Under the pieces are notes generated by a model. The model saw nothing but the letters and a program-made list of their open reading frames with translations, had not been told where the DNA came from and did no database searches. DNA of 64,000 nt, taken from assembly GCA_963743945.1 (NCBI GenBank), contig CAVURO010000010.1, positions 310,001 to 374,000 on the forward strand, given 5' to 3'. Both the position numbers and the translations under genes were made by a program. Shown piece after piece: positions 36,071 to 44,025 of the stretch; the first letter of the stretch is position 1; each line of letters starts with the position of its first letter. The stretch is from JACOTK01 sp963743945. GTDB lineage: Bacteria; Actinomycetota; Acidimicrobiia; Acidimicrobiales; CADCSY01.

Positions 36071-38280
36071 TACAAGGTCGTCGCCCGCTCCCTGCCCGCG
36101 GAGCCCTCGGCGCCCTCAGCGGCGGGGGACCTTCCCACGACAAGCATGTCGGGAAGCGGCTCGGCGTGGACGACCGCGAGGCGCCGGGTGGGCCGCGTCA
36201 GGGCAACGTAGAGCGAACGGAGTCCCTGGGGCTCCTCGGCAATGATCCTGGCGGGCTCGACGACCACCACCGCATCCAGCTCGAGGCCCTTGGCCAGCCG
36301 CACGGGCAGCACGCTCACTCGGGCGTCAAGTCCGACACGGGACGCATCACCGTAGGCGATGCCCTCACGTTCCAGGCCCGCTTCGATCTCGGCCGTCATC
36401 GAGTCGCTCACGACCACCGCGACGTTGCCACCCCCGGTCTCGTCCAGACGGGCCAGCTCAGCGCGGAGCGTTGCCGCCACCACACTCGTGAGCTCGTCCA
36501 TGCCGGCAGGCACCACCACCGGCTCGGCTCCCCCGCGCACCGATCGGGGGGGTCGCACCCCCGGCAGCGCAACCGCCAGCACCTTGGCGGCACAGTCCAT
36601 GATCGGCTCAGGCGTCCGGTAGCAGACACTCAGCTCACGGATGCGGGGGGCCTTCCTGGAGGGAAGCAGCGCCAGGACGTCACGCCATGCCTCCGGCGCC
36701 CAAGGTCCGGTTGCCTGTGCCATGTCGCCCACCACCGTCATGGAGCCGCCCAACGAACGTCGCGACAACATGCGGAGCTCCATGGGCGACAGATCCTGCA
36801 CCTCGTCCACCACGATGTGGCCGTAGGTCCGAATCTCCTCCGGGTCGAAACGGGGCACGTGAGCGTCCTCATCGGGGCTGACGCGCCTGCGCGCCTTTCC
36901 CGGGAGGGGGCCGAGCAGCCAACGAGCCTCGTCGAGCAGGGCTGCATCAGCTCGCCTCCAACGAACCTCGGCGGGCGACGCCCGACGGGGTGAGAACAAC
37001 CCTCGTTGCTCCTCTTCACCGAGCAGGCGGTCGGATGCCGAGCGGATGAGCCCCCGGGAGCCGAAGAGGTCGTGCAACAGATCGCCCGGCGTCAGCACCG
37101 GCCACATCCGCTCGAGCGCTGCCCGGACGTCCTCATGGGTACGAAGACGGGTGCGAACCTCCTCGGGATCGATCTCGCGTCGGGCGCTGCGTGCGAGCTC
37201 CTCCCACAGTGCCTGCTCGACGAGTCGGCGTCCGGCATTGTGACCGCGAGCACGACTCCGCGCGGATTTCACGATGCCCTGGCTCGCCTCCACGCTGCAG
37301 CGCAGCACCTGAAGGTCGACGCCCACCTCCAGAGGTTGACGCAGTGGCCGCTGGCGATCTCGAACGGCCTTTGCCAGGACCTTGACCATGCGGAGATCAC
37401 CCTTGATCCGCGCCACGTCGTCCACATGGGTGACAGCCGACAACGTCCCCGGACCCTCGCTCCTGTCGATCGGTTCCGGAACCAGATCGACGATCGTGGC
37501 CAACTCGACTCCGGCCTCGCCCAGTGACGGCAGCACCCGCTCGATGTAGCGGATGTAGAGATGGTTCGGGCCGACGACGAGCACGCCCTGGTCCTCCAGG
37601 GGGAAACGATGGGTGTAGAGCAGGTAGGCGGCTCGGTGCAGCGCCACCACCGTCTTGCCGGTTCCCGGTCCTCCCTGCACCACGAGAACGCCTGCCAACT
37701 CATCACGGATGATCTCGTCCTGTTCGACCTGGATCGTCGCGACGATGTCGCCCATCCAACCGGTGCGCGCTCGTTCGATCGAGGTGATCAGCGCGCCCCT
37801 GGCCACCAGGTCGCTCCCGTCGTCGCCCACGAGTCCGGTGCCGGCGGGACCGAAGGACTCCTCCTCGATGTCGAGCAACTCCCGTCCGTGGGTCACGAAG
37901 TGCCGGCGACGCGCCAGACCCATCGGGTGACGCCCGGTTGCGCGGTAGAAGGCCTCCGCCACGGGCGCCCGCCAGTCGACCACCACCGGCTCCTGATGCT
38001 CGTCGGCAACCGCGAGACGTCCGATGTGAAACGACTCGTCACCCTTGGCGGGGTCGATGCGCCCGAAGACCAGCGCCACATCGCCCAGCTCGAGCTGAAC
38101 CAGGCGGGCACGGGCGGTCTCCTCGAAGACGTCGTTCTCGAGCCTTGCCTGATGCGTGCCACCGGGACCGAGGGAGCGCATCTGGAGCAGCCTGCGGGCG
38201 CGTCGCCGGGACTCCTCGAGACACTCGTACGCGTGATCGACGAGCGCCTGCTCGGCGGCAAGCTCAGGATGTGTTGCCAT
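36070..38280 (-). CDS. HelD/HelR-like UvrD-family helicase (RNA polymerase recycling factor)
   Basis: 736 residues. HelD-type proteins are superfamily 1 ATPases that pull RNA polymerase off DNA; actinobacterial HelR also confers rifamycin tolerance. Walker A GGPGTGKT is at 203-210, VVDEVQDLSPMEL is the DExx box, and ARGLELDAVVVVEP plus ALTRPTRRLAVVH are late helicase motifs. The N-terminal coiled-coil-like part (ELAAEQALVDHAYECLEESRRRARRLL) matches the arm that enters the polymerase channel. Start at 38280 has GGGAGAG upstream. Confidence 0.85.
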   Translation of the reverse strand: MATHPELAAEQALVDHAYECLEESRRRARRLLQMRSLGPGGTHQARLENDVFEETARARLVQLELGDVALVFGRIDPAKGDESFHIGRLAVADEHQEPVVVDWRAPVAEAFYRATGRHPMGLARRRHFVTHGRELLDIEEESFGPAGTGLVGDDGSDLVARGALITSIERARTGWMGDIVATIQVEQDEIIRDELAGVLVVQGGPGTGKTVVALHRAAYLLYTHRFPLEDQGVLVVGPNHLYIRYIERVLPSLGEAGVELATIVDLVPEPIDRSEGPGTLSAVTHVDDVARIKGDLRMVKVLAKAVRDRQRPLRQPLEVGVDLQVLRCSVEASQGIVKSARSRARGHNAGRRLVEQALWEELARSARREIDPEEVRTRLRTHEDVRAALERMWPVLTPGDLLHDLFGSRGLIRSASDRLLGEEEQRGLFSPRRASPAEVRWRRADAALLDEARWLLGPLPGKARRRVSPDEDAHVPRFDPEEIRTYGHIVVDEVQDLSPMELRMLSRRSLGGSMTVVGDMAQATGPWAPEAWRDVLALLPSRKAPRIRELSVCYRTPEPIMDCAAKVLAVALPGVRPPRSVRGGAEPVVVPAGMDELTSVVAATLRAELARLDETGGGNVAVVVSDSMTAEIEAGLEREGIAYGDASRVGLDARVSVLPVRLAKGLELDAVVVVEPARIIAEEPQGLRSLYVALTRPTRRLAVVHAEPLPDMLVVGRSPAAEGAEGSAGRERATTL

Positions 38281-38350
38281 GGCGCTCTCCCTCCCCGCCT
38301 CCGGGCTCCATGCCCAAAAGAGGGAATCGTCCATCATAGGGCGGGAGAGC

Positions 38351-38394
38351 ACCCAACCGATCCCGCCCCCCGCCTGCCTCGGGATCGGTTGGGT
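38351..38394 (-). terminator. perfect 15-bp hairpin after yceI
   Basis: Arms 38351-38365 and 38380-38394 are perfect complements (ACCCAACCGATCCCG) around a 14-base C-rich loop, 7 bases beyond the YceI stop on the minus strand and before the helicase start. It is a strong candidate terminator despite lacking a T-run. Confidence 0.7.
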
Positions 38395-38400
38395 GAAGGA

Positions 38401-38961
38401 TCAGGCCTGCAACACCGCCTCGATCTCGAGCTCGACCTTGACCTGCTTGCCCACCAGGAAACCGCCGGTCTCGAGAGCCTGGTTCCAGGTCAGACCGAAG
38501 TCCTCCCGGTTGAACTCGGTCGTGGCGGACAACCCGATGCGATTTCCGCCCCACGGATCGGTGGCGGCGCCCTCGAAGGTCACGTCGAGCTCGACGCCCT
38601 TGGTGATGCCGTGGATGCCGAGGTCTCCCGTGACCTTCCATCCGTCCTTCGCCGCTACGACGGCCGTCGATCGAAACGTCAGGTTCGGGTACTGGGCAAC
38701 GTCGAGAAAGTCGGGAGAGCGGAGGTGGTCGTCACGTCCCTGGTCGCCGGTATCGATGCTCGCGGCGTCGATCTCGACCTCGACGGAGGAGTCCTCGGGC
38801 TTCTCCGCCACCTCGATGTTGCCGGCGAGAACACCGAACCCGCCACGAACCTTTGCAAGACCGAGGTGGCGGACGACGAAGGAAGCGGTCGAATGGGAAG
38901 GGTCGATGGCCCAGGTTCCCGCTGCAGGCACCTGCCGGCCTTCAATGGTGCGTACGCTCAT
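38401..38961 (-). CDS. YceI family protein
   Basis: 186 residues with the lipocalin-like YceI signature: WAIDPSHSTASFVVRHLGLAKVRG at the N-terminus, SPDFLDVAQYPNLTFRST and FNREDFGLTWN. The family binds isoprenoid or fatty acyl amphiphiles. No signal peptide is present, so it is cytoplasmic, unlike E. coli YceI. AAGGAG precedes the ATG by about 8 bases. It is divergent from a MarR-type gene with a palindromic site between them, suggesting repression. Confidence 0.88.
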   Translation of the reverse strand: MSVRTIEGRQVPAAGTWAIDPSHSTASFVVRHLGLAKVRGGFGVLAGNIEVAEKPEDSSVEVEIDAASIDTGDQGRDDHLRSPDFLDVAQYPNLTFRSTAVVAAKDGWKVTGDLGIHGITKGVELDVTFEGAATDPWGGNRIGLSATTEFNREDFGLTWNQALETGGFLVGKQVKVELEIEAVLQA

Positions 38962-38993
38962 GAGTGACTCCTTTTGGTTGGCTGGGGTTATTC

Positions 38994-39020
38994 TTGTCTA
39001 AGCAACTATTGTATACACAA
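38994..39020. promoter_or_regulatory. two TTG-N6-CAA palindromic sites between yceI and marR
   Basis: TTGTCTAAGCAA (38994-39005) and TTGTATACACAA (39009-39020) share the frame TTG-N6-CAA with a 15-base period. The second is nearly a perfect palindrome. This is the form of MarR-family operators and overlaps the region where both divergent promoters must lie. Confidence 0.6.
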
Positions 39021-39029
39021 TGATATTCC

Positions 39030-39512
39030 GTGAAAGGAAGGAAATTGTCGGGGTTCTGTGATGACGCTCGTATCACGGCCTTCGGTCTGTTGCTGGAGAC
39101 ACATGCCGCCCTCACCACCTCGGTGGGACGCGACCTCGAGGTCGAGACCGGTCTGCCCCTCACCTGGTTCGAGGTGCTCCTGCGCCTCGCCCGTAGCCCC
39201 GAACGTCACCTGAGGATGAGCGACCTCGCATCGGAGATCGCCCTCAGCACAAGCGGACTCACCCGTGTGATCGATCGCATGGAGGAGGCGGGGCTGGTCA
39301 CCCGCCAGGCGTGTCCGGTGGACCGTCGTGTGTTCCATGCCGTGTTGACCGACACGGGCGCGGAGGCTGTCGAAAAGGCGCTGCCGTCACACGCTGCCAG
39401 CATCCAGAAGCACCTCGTCGACCCCCTGGGCCCGGACCGGCTGAACGAGCTGGCCGGCTGCCTGCGAATCCTGCGTGACAGCTCCGATCGGGCATCGGTC
39501 ACGCAGCCCTGA
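39030..39512 (+). CDS. MarR-family transcriptional regulator
   Basis: 160 residues, winged helix. LPLTWFEVLLRLARSP, MSDLASEIALSTSGLTRVIDRMEEAGLV (recognition helix) and CPVDRRVFHAVLTDTG (wing with the conserved DxR) are MarR hallmarks. The GTG start lies 9 bases past the palindromic sites; autoregulation and control of yceI are inferred. Its 3' end carries an 8-bp sequence repeated three times that contains the stop codon. Confidence 0.88.
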   Translation: MKGRKLSGFCDDARITAFGLLLETHAALTTSVGRDLEVETGLPLTWFEVLLRLARSPERHLRMSDLASEIALSTSGLTRVIDRMEEAGLVTRQACPVDRRVFHAVLTDTGAEAVEKALPSHAASIQKHLVDPLGPDRLNELAGCLRILRDSSDRASVTQP

Positions 39513-39532
39513 GGACCTGAGGACCTGAGGAC
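39509..39532. repeat. CTGAGGAC repeated three times
   Basis: Perfect 8-bp tandem repeat across the MarR stop codon. Copy-number change would alter only the 3' untranslated part, since the stop is in the first copy. Confidence 0.6.
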
Positions 39533-39542
39533 CCGAGTCGGC

Positions 39543-39794
39543 TCAGCGACCGGGGTCCTCGCCCACCTCCCGGAGGGCATCGGCGACCGCGCCGCGTAGA
39601 CGTCGGGCTCCCTCGGTGTCGAGATGGGCGACAAAACCCGTCCCGGCGCGCCCGACCTCCTCGACGGTCAACATCACGCGAAGGTCGTCACAGCCCTCGC
39701 AGTCGTCACTGATCTGCACCATCCAGGAGACCTGGGGTTTGTCCCGGTCACCATCGGGGTGCGCCTCTCGGGCATCGTCGATCGATCGTCGCAT
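39543..39794 (-). CDS. small hypothetical protein
   Basis: 83 residues, with CEGC and an alternating pattern (DLRVMLTVEEVGRAGTGFVAHLDTEGARRL) suggesting a small alpha/beta fold. No family is recognised. It is convergent with the marR gene and divergent from the heme gene, with its start 37 bases from that gene's start. Codon usage is ordinary for the region, which supports it being real. Confidence 0.5.
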   Translation of the reverse strand: MRRSIDDAREAHPDGDRDKPQVSWMVQISDDCEGCDDLRVMLTVEEVGRAGTGFVAHLDTEGARRLRGAVADALREVGEDPGR

Positions 39795-39830
39795 AGGTCC
39801 ATCCTGACAGGCCCCGATACCGTGTCATGC

Positions 39831-41858
39831 GTGGATGCCCCCGACGAGACTCTGCCCCCGTTCCTGGCCGCCTGTCGCAGACTGCCGGCGAGCAGGGTTC
39901 CCGTCTGGTTCATGCGCCAGGCCGGTCGATCGCTCCCCGAGTACCGGGCCGTCCGTGAGCAACACACCTTTTCCGACATGATCCGCCGACCCGAGGTTGC
40001 CGCCGAGGTGACGCTGCAACCGGTCCGTCGTCTGGGCGTGGACGCCGCCATCCTCTTCTCCGACATCATCACCCCGGTCCAATCGATCGTTGCGGGCATC
40101 GATGTCCACCCGGGGAAGGGTCCCGTGATCGAGGTACCCTTCCGCACCGCGGCCGACCTCAAACGTCTCAGACCGATCGAGCCCGAGATCGATCTGCCCT
40201 ACGTCCTCGAGGCCGTGCGCATGGCGTCCGCGGAGCTGAGTCCACAGGTCCCGCTCATCGGATTCGCGGGCGCTCCGTTCACCGTTGCCAGCTATCTGGT
40301 CGAGGGCGGCCGTTCGAAGGAGTACGTCCACACCAAGGCCCTGATGTACAGCGAGCCCGAGGTCTGGGAGGACCTTGCGAACTGCCTTGCCGACATGGCA
40401 CTCGCGACGCTTCGGGGCCAGGTGGCAGCCGGCGCCCGCGCCGTGCAGCTCTTCGACTCATGGGTGGGTGCATTGTCCGAGGCCGACTACCGCCGTCACG
40501 TGCTTCCCGCCTCCCGACGAATCTTCGCCGGCCTCGCCGATCTCGACGTGCCGCGGATCCATTTCGGGGTGGGCGCAGGGCATCTGTTGGGCGCCATGGC
40601 CGAAGCGGGCGCCGATGTCGTCGGCGTGGACTGGCGCACGCCGCTGGGCCGGGCGTCGTCGGTCATCGGCCAGGACAAGGCCGTGCAGGGGAATCTGGAC
40701 CCCACCGCCCTGTTCGCCCCGCCCGAGGTCCTCGACGCCAAGGTCGGCGACGTCCTCCGTGACGCCGAGGGCCTTCCCGGTCACGTTTTCAACCTTGGCT
40801 GGGGCGTCATGCCCGACACGGATCCCGACGCGCTGCGCCGCGTGGTCGACCTGGTTCACGCCGGCGTTCCCGAACCGGCAGAACGGGCGAGCATCGGTGA
40901 ACGGCGAGCATCGGTGAACCGTGAGACCGTGGGGGTCGTGGTCATGGCCTATGGCGCCCCCGCTCGACCCGAGGACATCGAGGCTTACTACACCCATGTC
41001 CGAAGGGGCAGGCCGGCAGGCCCTGAGCTGCTCGACGAGCTGACCCGGCGTTATCAGGCGATCGGGGGGGTCTCACCTCTCGCCGCGCGCACGAAGGCAC
41101 AGGCGAGCATGCTCCACCGACTGCTGCAGGAACGTGCCCCTGACCGCTACGTCGTCGAGATCGGACTCAAGCACGCCGAGCCCTTCATCGAGGAGGCCGT
41201 CGAGCATCTGGTCGAGCGCGGCGTGGGACGCCTGCTCGGGCTCGTACTCGCCCCCCACTTCAGCACCGTGTCGGTCGGCGAGTACCTGGGCCGGATGAAG
41301 ACCCATGCGGTCCTGCTCGACCCGAGCCTGCCCGCCGGCGGCATCGAGAGCTGGCATGTCGAGCCCGCCTATGTCGACTTCCTGTCCGACCAGGTTGCCA
41401 CCGGTCTCTCGACGATGCCTCCATCGACCCAGGTGCTCTTCACCGCCCACGCACTTCCACAGCGGGTCATCGACGCCGGCGACCCCTACCCCGAGCAGCT
41501 CCGGGCGACGGGGGACGCAGTCGCACGGCAGGTGGGCCTGGATGCCACGAACTGGGCGTTGGCCTGGCAGAGCGCCGGCCGCACTCCCGAACCGTGGACA
41601 GGCCCCGACCTCCTCGATGTCATCCGAGATCTGGCAACAGACAGTCGGACCGGCGGGGTCCTGGTGTGTCCGTGCGGTTTCGTGTCCGATCATCTCGAGG
41701 TGCTCTACGACCTCGACATCGAGGCGGCGCGGATCGCCGAGCAGGTGGGTCTGGCCTTCGCCCGCACGAGGGTGCCGAACGACGACCCCCTCGTGATGGC
41801 AGCGCTCGCCGAACGCCTGATCGTCGAGGACGCCTCCTTCTCCCCCATCGGCTCGTGA
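39831..41858 (+). CDS. hemE-hemH: fused uroporphyrinogen decarboxylase and ferrochelatase (HemE-HemH)
   Basis: 675 residues in one frame. The first ~350 are HemE, which decarboxylates uroporphyrinogen III to coproporphyrinogen III: VPVWFMRQAGRSLPEYR (active-site loop), AAILFSDIITPV and a conserved QLFDSWVG. From about residue 365 follows a ferrochelatase: VVVMAYGAPARPEDIEAYY, VLFTAHALPQRVI (catalytic His) and VCPCGFVSDHLEVLYDLD (catalytic Glu). The join lies in ERASIGERRASVNRE, encoded by a perfect 17-bp tandem repeat (40886-40919). GTG starts at 39822 and 39831 are possible; the latter follows a TACCGT hexamer by 7 bases. hemY/cgoX follows, as in the coproporphyrin-dependent pathway. Confidence 0.85.
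   Translation: MDAPDETLPPFLAACRRLPASRVPVWFMRQAGRSLPEYRAVREQHTFSDMIRRPEVAAEVTLQPVRRLGVDAAILFSDIITPVQSIVAGIDVHPGKGPVIEVPFRTAADLKRLRPIEPEIDLPYVLEAVRMASAELSPQVPLIGFAGAPFTVASYLVEGGRSKEYVHTKALMYSEPEVWEDLANCLADMALATLRGQVAAGARAVQLFDSWVGALSEADYRRHVLPASRRIFAGLADLDVPRIHFGVGAGHLLGAMAEAGADVVGVDWRTPLGRASSVIGQDKAVQGNLDPTALFAPPEVLDAKVGDVLRDAEGLPGHVFNLGWGVMPDTDPDALRRVVDLVHAGVPEPAERASIGERRASVNRETVGVVVMAYGAPARPEDIEAYYTHVRRGRPAGPELLDELTRRYQAIGGVSPLAARTKAQASMLHRLLQERAPDRYVVEIGLKHAEPFIEEAVEHLVERGVGRLLGLVLAPHFSTVSVGEYLGRMKTHAVLLDPSLPAGGIESWHVEPAYVDFLSDQVATGLSTMPPSTQVLFTAHALPQRVIDAGDPYPEQLRATGDAVARQVGLDATNWALAWQSAGRTPEPWTGPDLLDVIRDLATDSRTGGVLVCPCGFVSDHLEVLYDLDIEAARIAEQVGLAFARTRVPNDDPLVMAALAERLIVEDASFSPIGS
40886..40919. 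repeat. perfect 17-bp tandem duplication at the hemE-hemH junction
   Basis: GGCGAGCATCGGTGAAC occurs at 40886-40902 and 40903-40919. Because 17 is not a multiple of 3, removing one copy puts a TGA in the hemE frame right after the repeat and leaves a GTG start for hemH overlapping it. Confidence 0.9.
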
Positions 41859-41907
41859 GCAGCTGGTCGGCAGCACTCGTGGGCGACCTGTCGGGAAGGC
41901 ACGGGAG

Positions 41908-43290
41908 ATGAGCGGACGGGTCGTCGTCATCGGTGGAGGCATCGCCGGGCTCGCTGCGGCGCACGAGCTCGCCGACCGTCCGGGCATCGAGGTCACGGTT
42001 GTCGAATCGAGCGACCGTCTCGGGGGAAAGTTGCACACCGAGCCCTTCGGCGCCCTGGCCCTCGACACCGGTCCCGATGCGTTCCTGGCGCGACGCCCCG
42101 AGGCCATCACGCTGTGCCGGGAGCTCGGTCTGGACGAGGAGTTGGTGAGCCCAAGCCAGGGAACCGCCTACCTGTGGTCGCGCGGGCGGCTTCGGCGCCT
42201 CCCGGCAGGATTGATGCTCGGCATCCCGACCGATTTCATCGCCGTCGCGCGCTCGGGCATCCTCTCGGTCGCCGGGCTCCTCCGGGCAGCAGTTGAGCCA
42301 CTCCTGCCGGGCGGGGCCCTCCAGGACGACGTCGCCCTGGGCGCCCTCGTTCGCAGGCGACTCGGCGACGAGGTGCACGAGCGACTGGTCGACCCGCTGG
42401 TGGGCGGCATCAACGCCGGAGACACGGACCGGCTCGGCATTCGATCGGTCGCTCCCCAGCTCGCCGACCTGGCGGCGAGCCACCGGAGCCTGGTCGTCGG
42501 TTCCCGCCGTCACCGGCCGCCCAAGGCGGCGCCCGGTCAACCGCCGGCGCCGGTCTTCCTCACCCACCCCGCCGGTCTCGGCCGCATCGTCGAGGCCCTG
42601 GACGAGCGGCTCACCCGGGCGGGCGTCGAGCTTCGGCTCAACAGTCCCGTGATCGGACTCGCCCGCGCCGACGAGGGTCAGGGCTTCGCGGTCGAGACTC
42701 ACCGAGGCGTCGAACATGCCGACCGGGTGATCGTGGCAACGCCCGCCCCCGTCACCGCACGCCTGTTGGCCACCATCGCCCCCGATGCGGCCGCGCTCTT
42801 CGAGTCGATCGAACATGCATCGGTGACGATGGTCGCGATGTCGTATGCCCCTGCCGATCTTCCCGAGTCCCTCGACGGGAGCGGATTCCTCGTGCCCCGC
42901 GGGGAGGGCTTCCTGATTACGGCCTGCTCGTGGGCATCGAGCAAATGGGCCCACATCGAGGCGGCTGCTCCCAACCGGGTGGTGTTGCGCATCTCCGCCG
43001 GGCGGGTCGGCGACGAACGGGCGGCGGCTCTCGACGACTCGGAGCTGGTCGCCCGGCTGGTGAGCGAGCTCGAACAACTGATGAACCTCACGGCAACGCC
43101 CATCGAGGCTCGCGTGACACGTTGGCCGGAGGCATTCCCCCAGTTCCCACCCGGTCATCTCGATCGAGTGCGAGCGATGAAGGTCGCGCTCGGGCAGTCG
43201 ATCCCGGGCCTGGCGCTCGCCGGTGCCGCCCTGGGGGGAGTCGGCATCCCCGCGTGCATCCAGTCCGGCCGTCAGGCGGCCGCGGGTTGA
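41908..43290 (+). CDS. hemY: coproporphyrinogen/protoporphyrinogen oxidase
   Basis: 460 residues, FAD enzyme removing six electrons from the porphyrinogen ring. VVVIGGGIAGLAAAHELA (FAD dinucleotide site at 9-14), ESSDRLGGKLHTE, LDTGPDAFLARRPE and a closing ALAGAALGGVGIPACIQSG are characteristic. In Gram-positive bacteria this enzyme (CgoX) acts on coproporphyrinogen III, with the ferrochelatase acting next. It starts 50 bases after the hemH part with GGGAG upstream of the ATG. The final ChdC/HemQ step is not in this window. Confidence 0.9.
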   Translation: MSGRVVVIGGGIAGLAAAHELADRPGIEVTVVESSDRLGGKLHTEPFGALALDTGPDAFLARRPEAITLCRELGLDEELVSPSQGTAYLWSRGRLRRLPAGLMLGIPTDFIAVARSGILSVAGLLRAAVEPLLPGGALQDDVALGALVRRRLGDEVHERLVDPLVGGINAGDTDRLGIRSVAPQLADLAASHRSLVVGSRRHRPPKAAPGQPPAPVFLTHPAGLGRIVEALDERLTRAGVELRLNSPVIGLARADEGQGFAVETHRGVEHADRVIVATPAPVTARLLATIAPDAAALFESIEHASVTMVAMSYAPADLPESLDGSGFLVPRGEGFLITACSWASSKWAHIEAAAPNRVVLRISAGRVGDERAAALDDSELVARLVSELEQLMNLTATPIEARVTRWPEAFPQFPPGHLDRVRAMKVALGQSIPGLALAGAALGGVGIPACIQSGRQAAAG

Positions 43291-43307
43291 CGGCGGTCGA
43301 GACCCTT

Positions 43308-43313
43308 TAGGAT
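43308..43313 (+). promoter_or_regulatory. -10 element of the sortase gene, leaderless start
   Basis: TAGGAT is followed by 7 bases and GTG (43321), then ATG (43324). The transcript would begin at the GTG. It lies directly after the hemY stop codon. Confidence 0.5.
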
Positions 43314-43320
43314 GGTACCT

Positions 43321-44025
43321 GTGATGCCCGATGGCGACCCGAACATGAGCGCGCCCCGTCGACACCACGCGGGCGTGACGAAAGCGCTCGCAGGCATGGT
43401 CGTCGCCATCGCCCTGGCCGGGGGCGTGTCCGCCCTGCGTGACAGCGGGGCGTCGGAGGCGCCGTCCCAGCCTGTCGCGTTCCGGCCCTCCGTGCACTCG
43501 GGGTCGACCACCACGACGACGACCGTTTCGCCTGCCGTCGTCGACGTTTCGCTCCCGACGCCACAGGCCCCGCCCCAGAACGCCTATGCCGACGAGCCTC
43601 ACATCGTGCTCGGTCGCATCGAGATTCCCAAGATCGGCCTGGATGTGCCCCTGAACCAGGGCATCTCGCTTCGATCGATCGATCGCGGTCCCAGCCACTG
43701 GCCGGGCACCGCTCTCCCGGGCCAACCGGGCAACGTCGTGGTCGCCGGGCATCGGGTCTCGAAGACCAAGCCCTTTCGCAACATCGATCAGCTCGTGCCC
43801 GGTGACGAGGTGATCTTCACGGTCGACGCCCAGCGAAGCGTCTACGTCGTCACGGGCTCCCAGGTGGTCACACCCGACGCCATGGAGATCGTGAACCAGA
43901 CGCCCGATACCACGGCAACGCTCTTCGCGTGCCATCCCCCCGGTTCGGCCCGCTATCGCTACGTCGTGTTCCTGAAACTCGCGGCAGACCGGGCGCCGAC
44001 CGGACCCGACACCTCCTCCGGGTGA
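43321..44025 (+). CDS. sortase, class E-like
   Basis: About 234 residues: one N-terminal membrane segment (TKALAGMVVAIALAGGVSAL), a Thr/Pro-rich linker, then the sortase barrel with VVAGHR (His144), TLFACHPPGSARYRY (Cys204, Arg211/213). The enzyme joins proteins with a C-terminal sorting motif to wall precursors or builds pili. No LPxTG-like substrate is visible in this window, so targets lie elsewhere. The stop overlaps the next gene as GTGA. The GTG at 43321 and ATG at 43324 are both feasible starts. Confidence 0.85.
   Translation: MMPDGDPNMSAPRRHHAGVTKALAGMVVAIALAGGVSALRDSGASEAPSQPVAFRPSVHSGSTTTTTTVSPAVVDVSLPTPQAPPQNAYADEPHIVLGRIEIPKIGLDVPLNQGISLRSIDRGPSHWPGTALPGQPGNVVVAGHRVSKTKPFRNIDQLVPGDEVIFTVDAQRSVYVVTGSQVVTPDAMEIVNQTPDTTATLFACHPPGSARYRYVVFLKLAADRAPTGPDTSSG

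Noticed and set aside
39543..39794. Small minus-strand frame as an antisense shadow of hemE
   Set aside because: It does not overlap the chosen hemE start (39831) and has a coherent protein pattern, so it was kept as a low-confidence gene.
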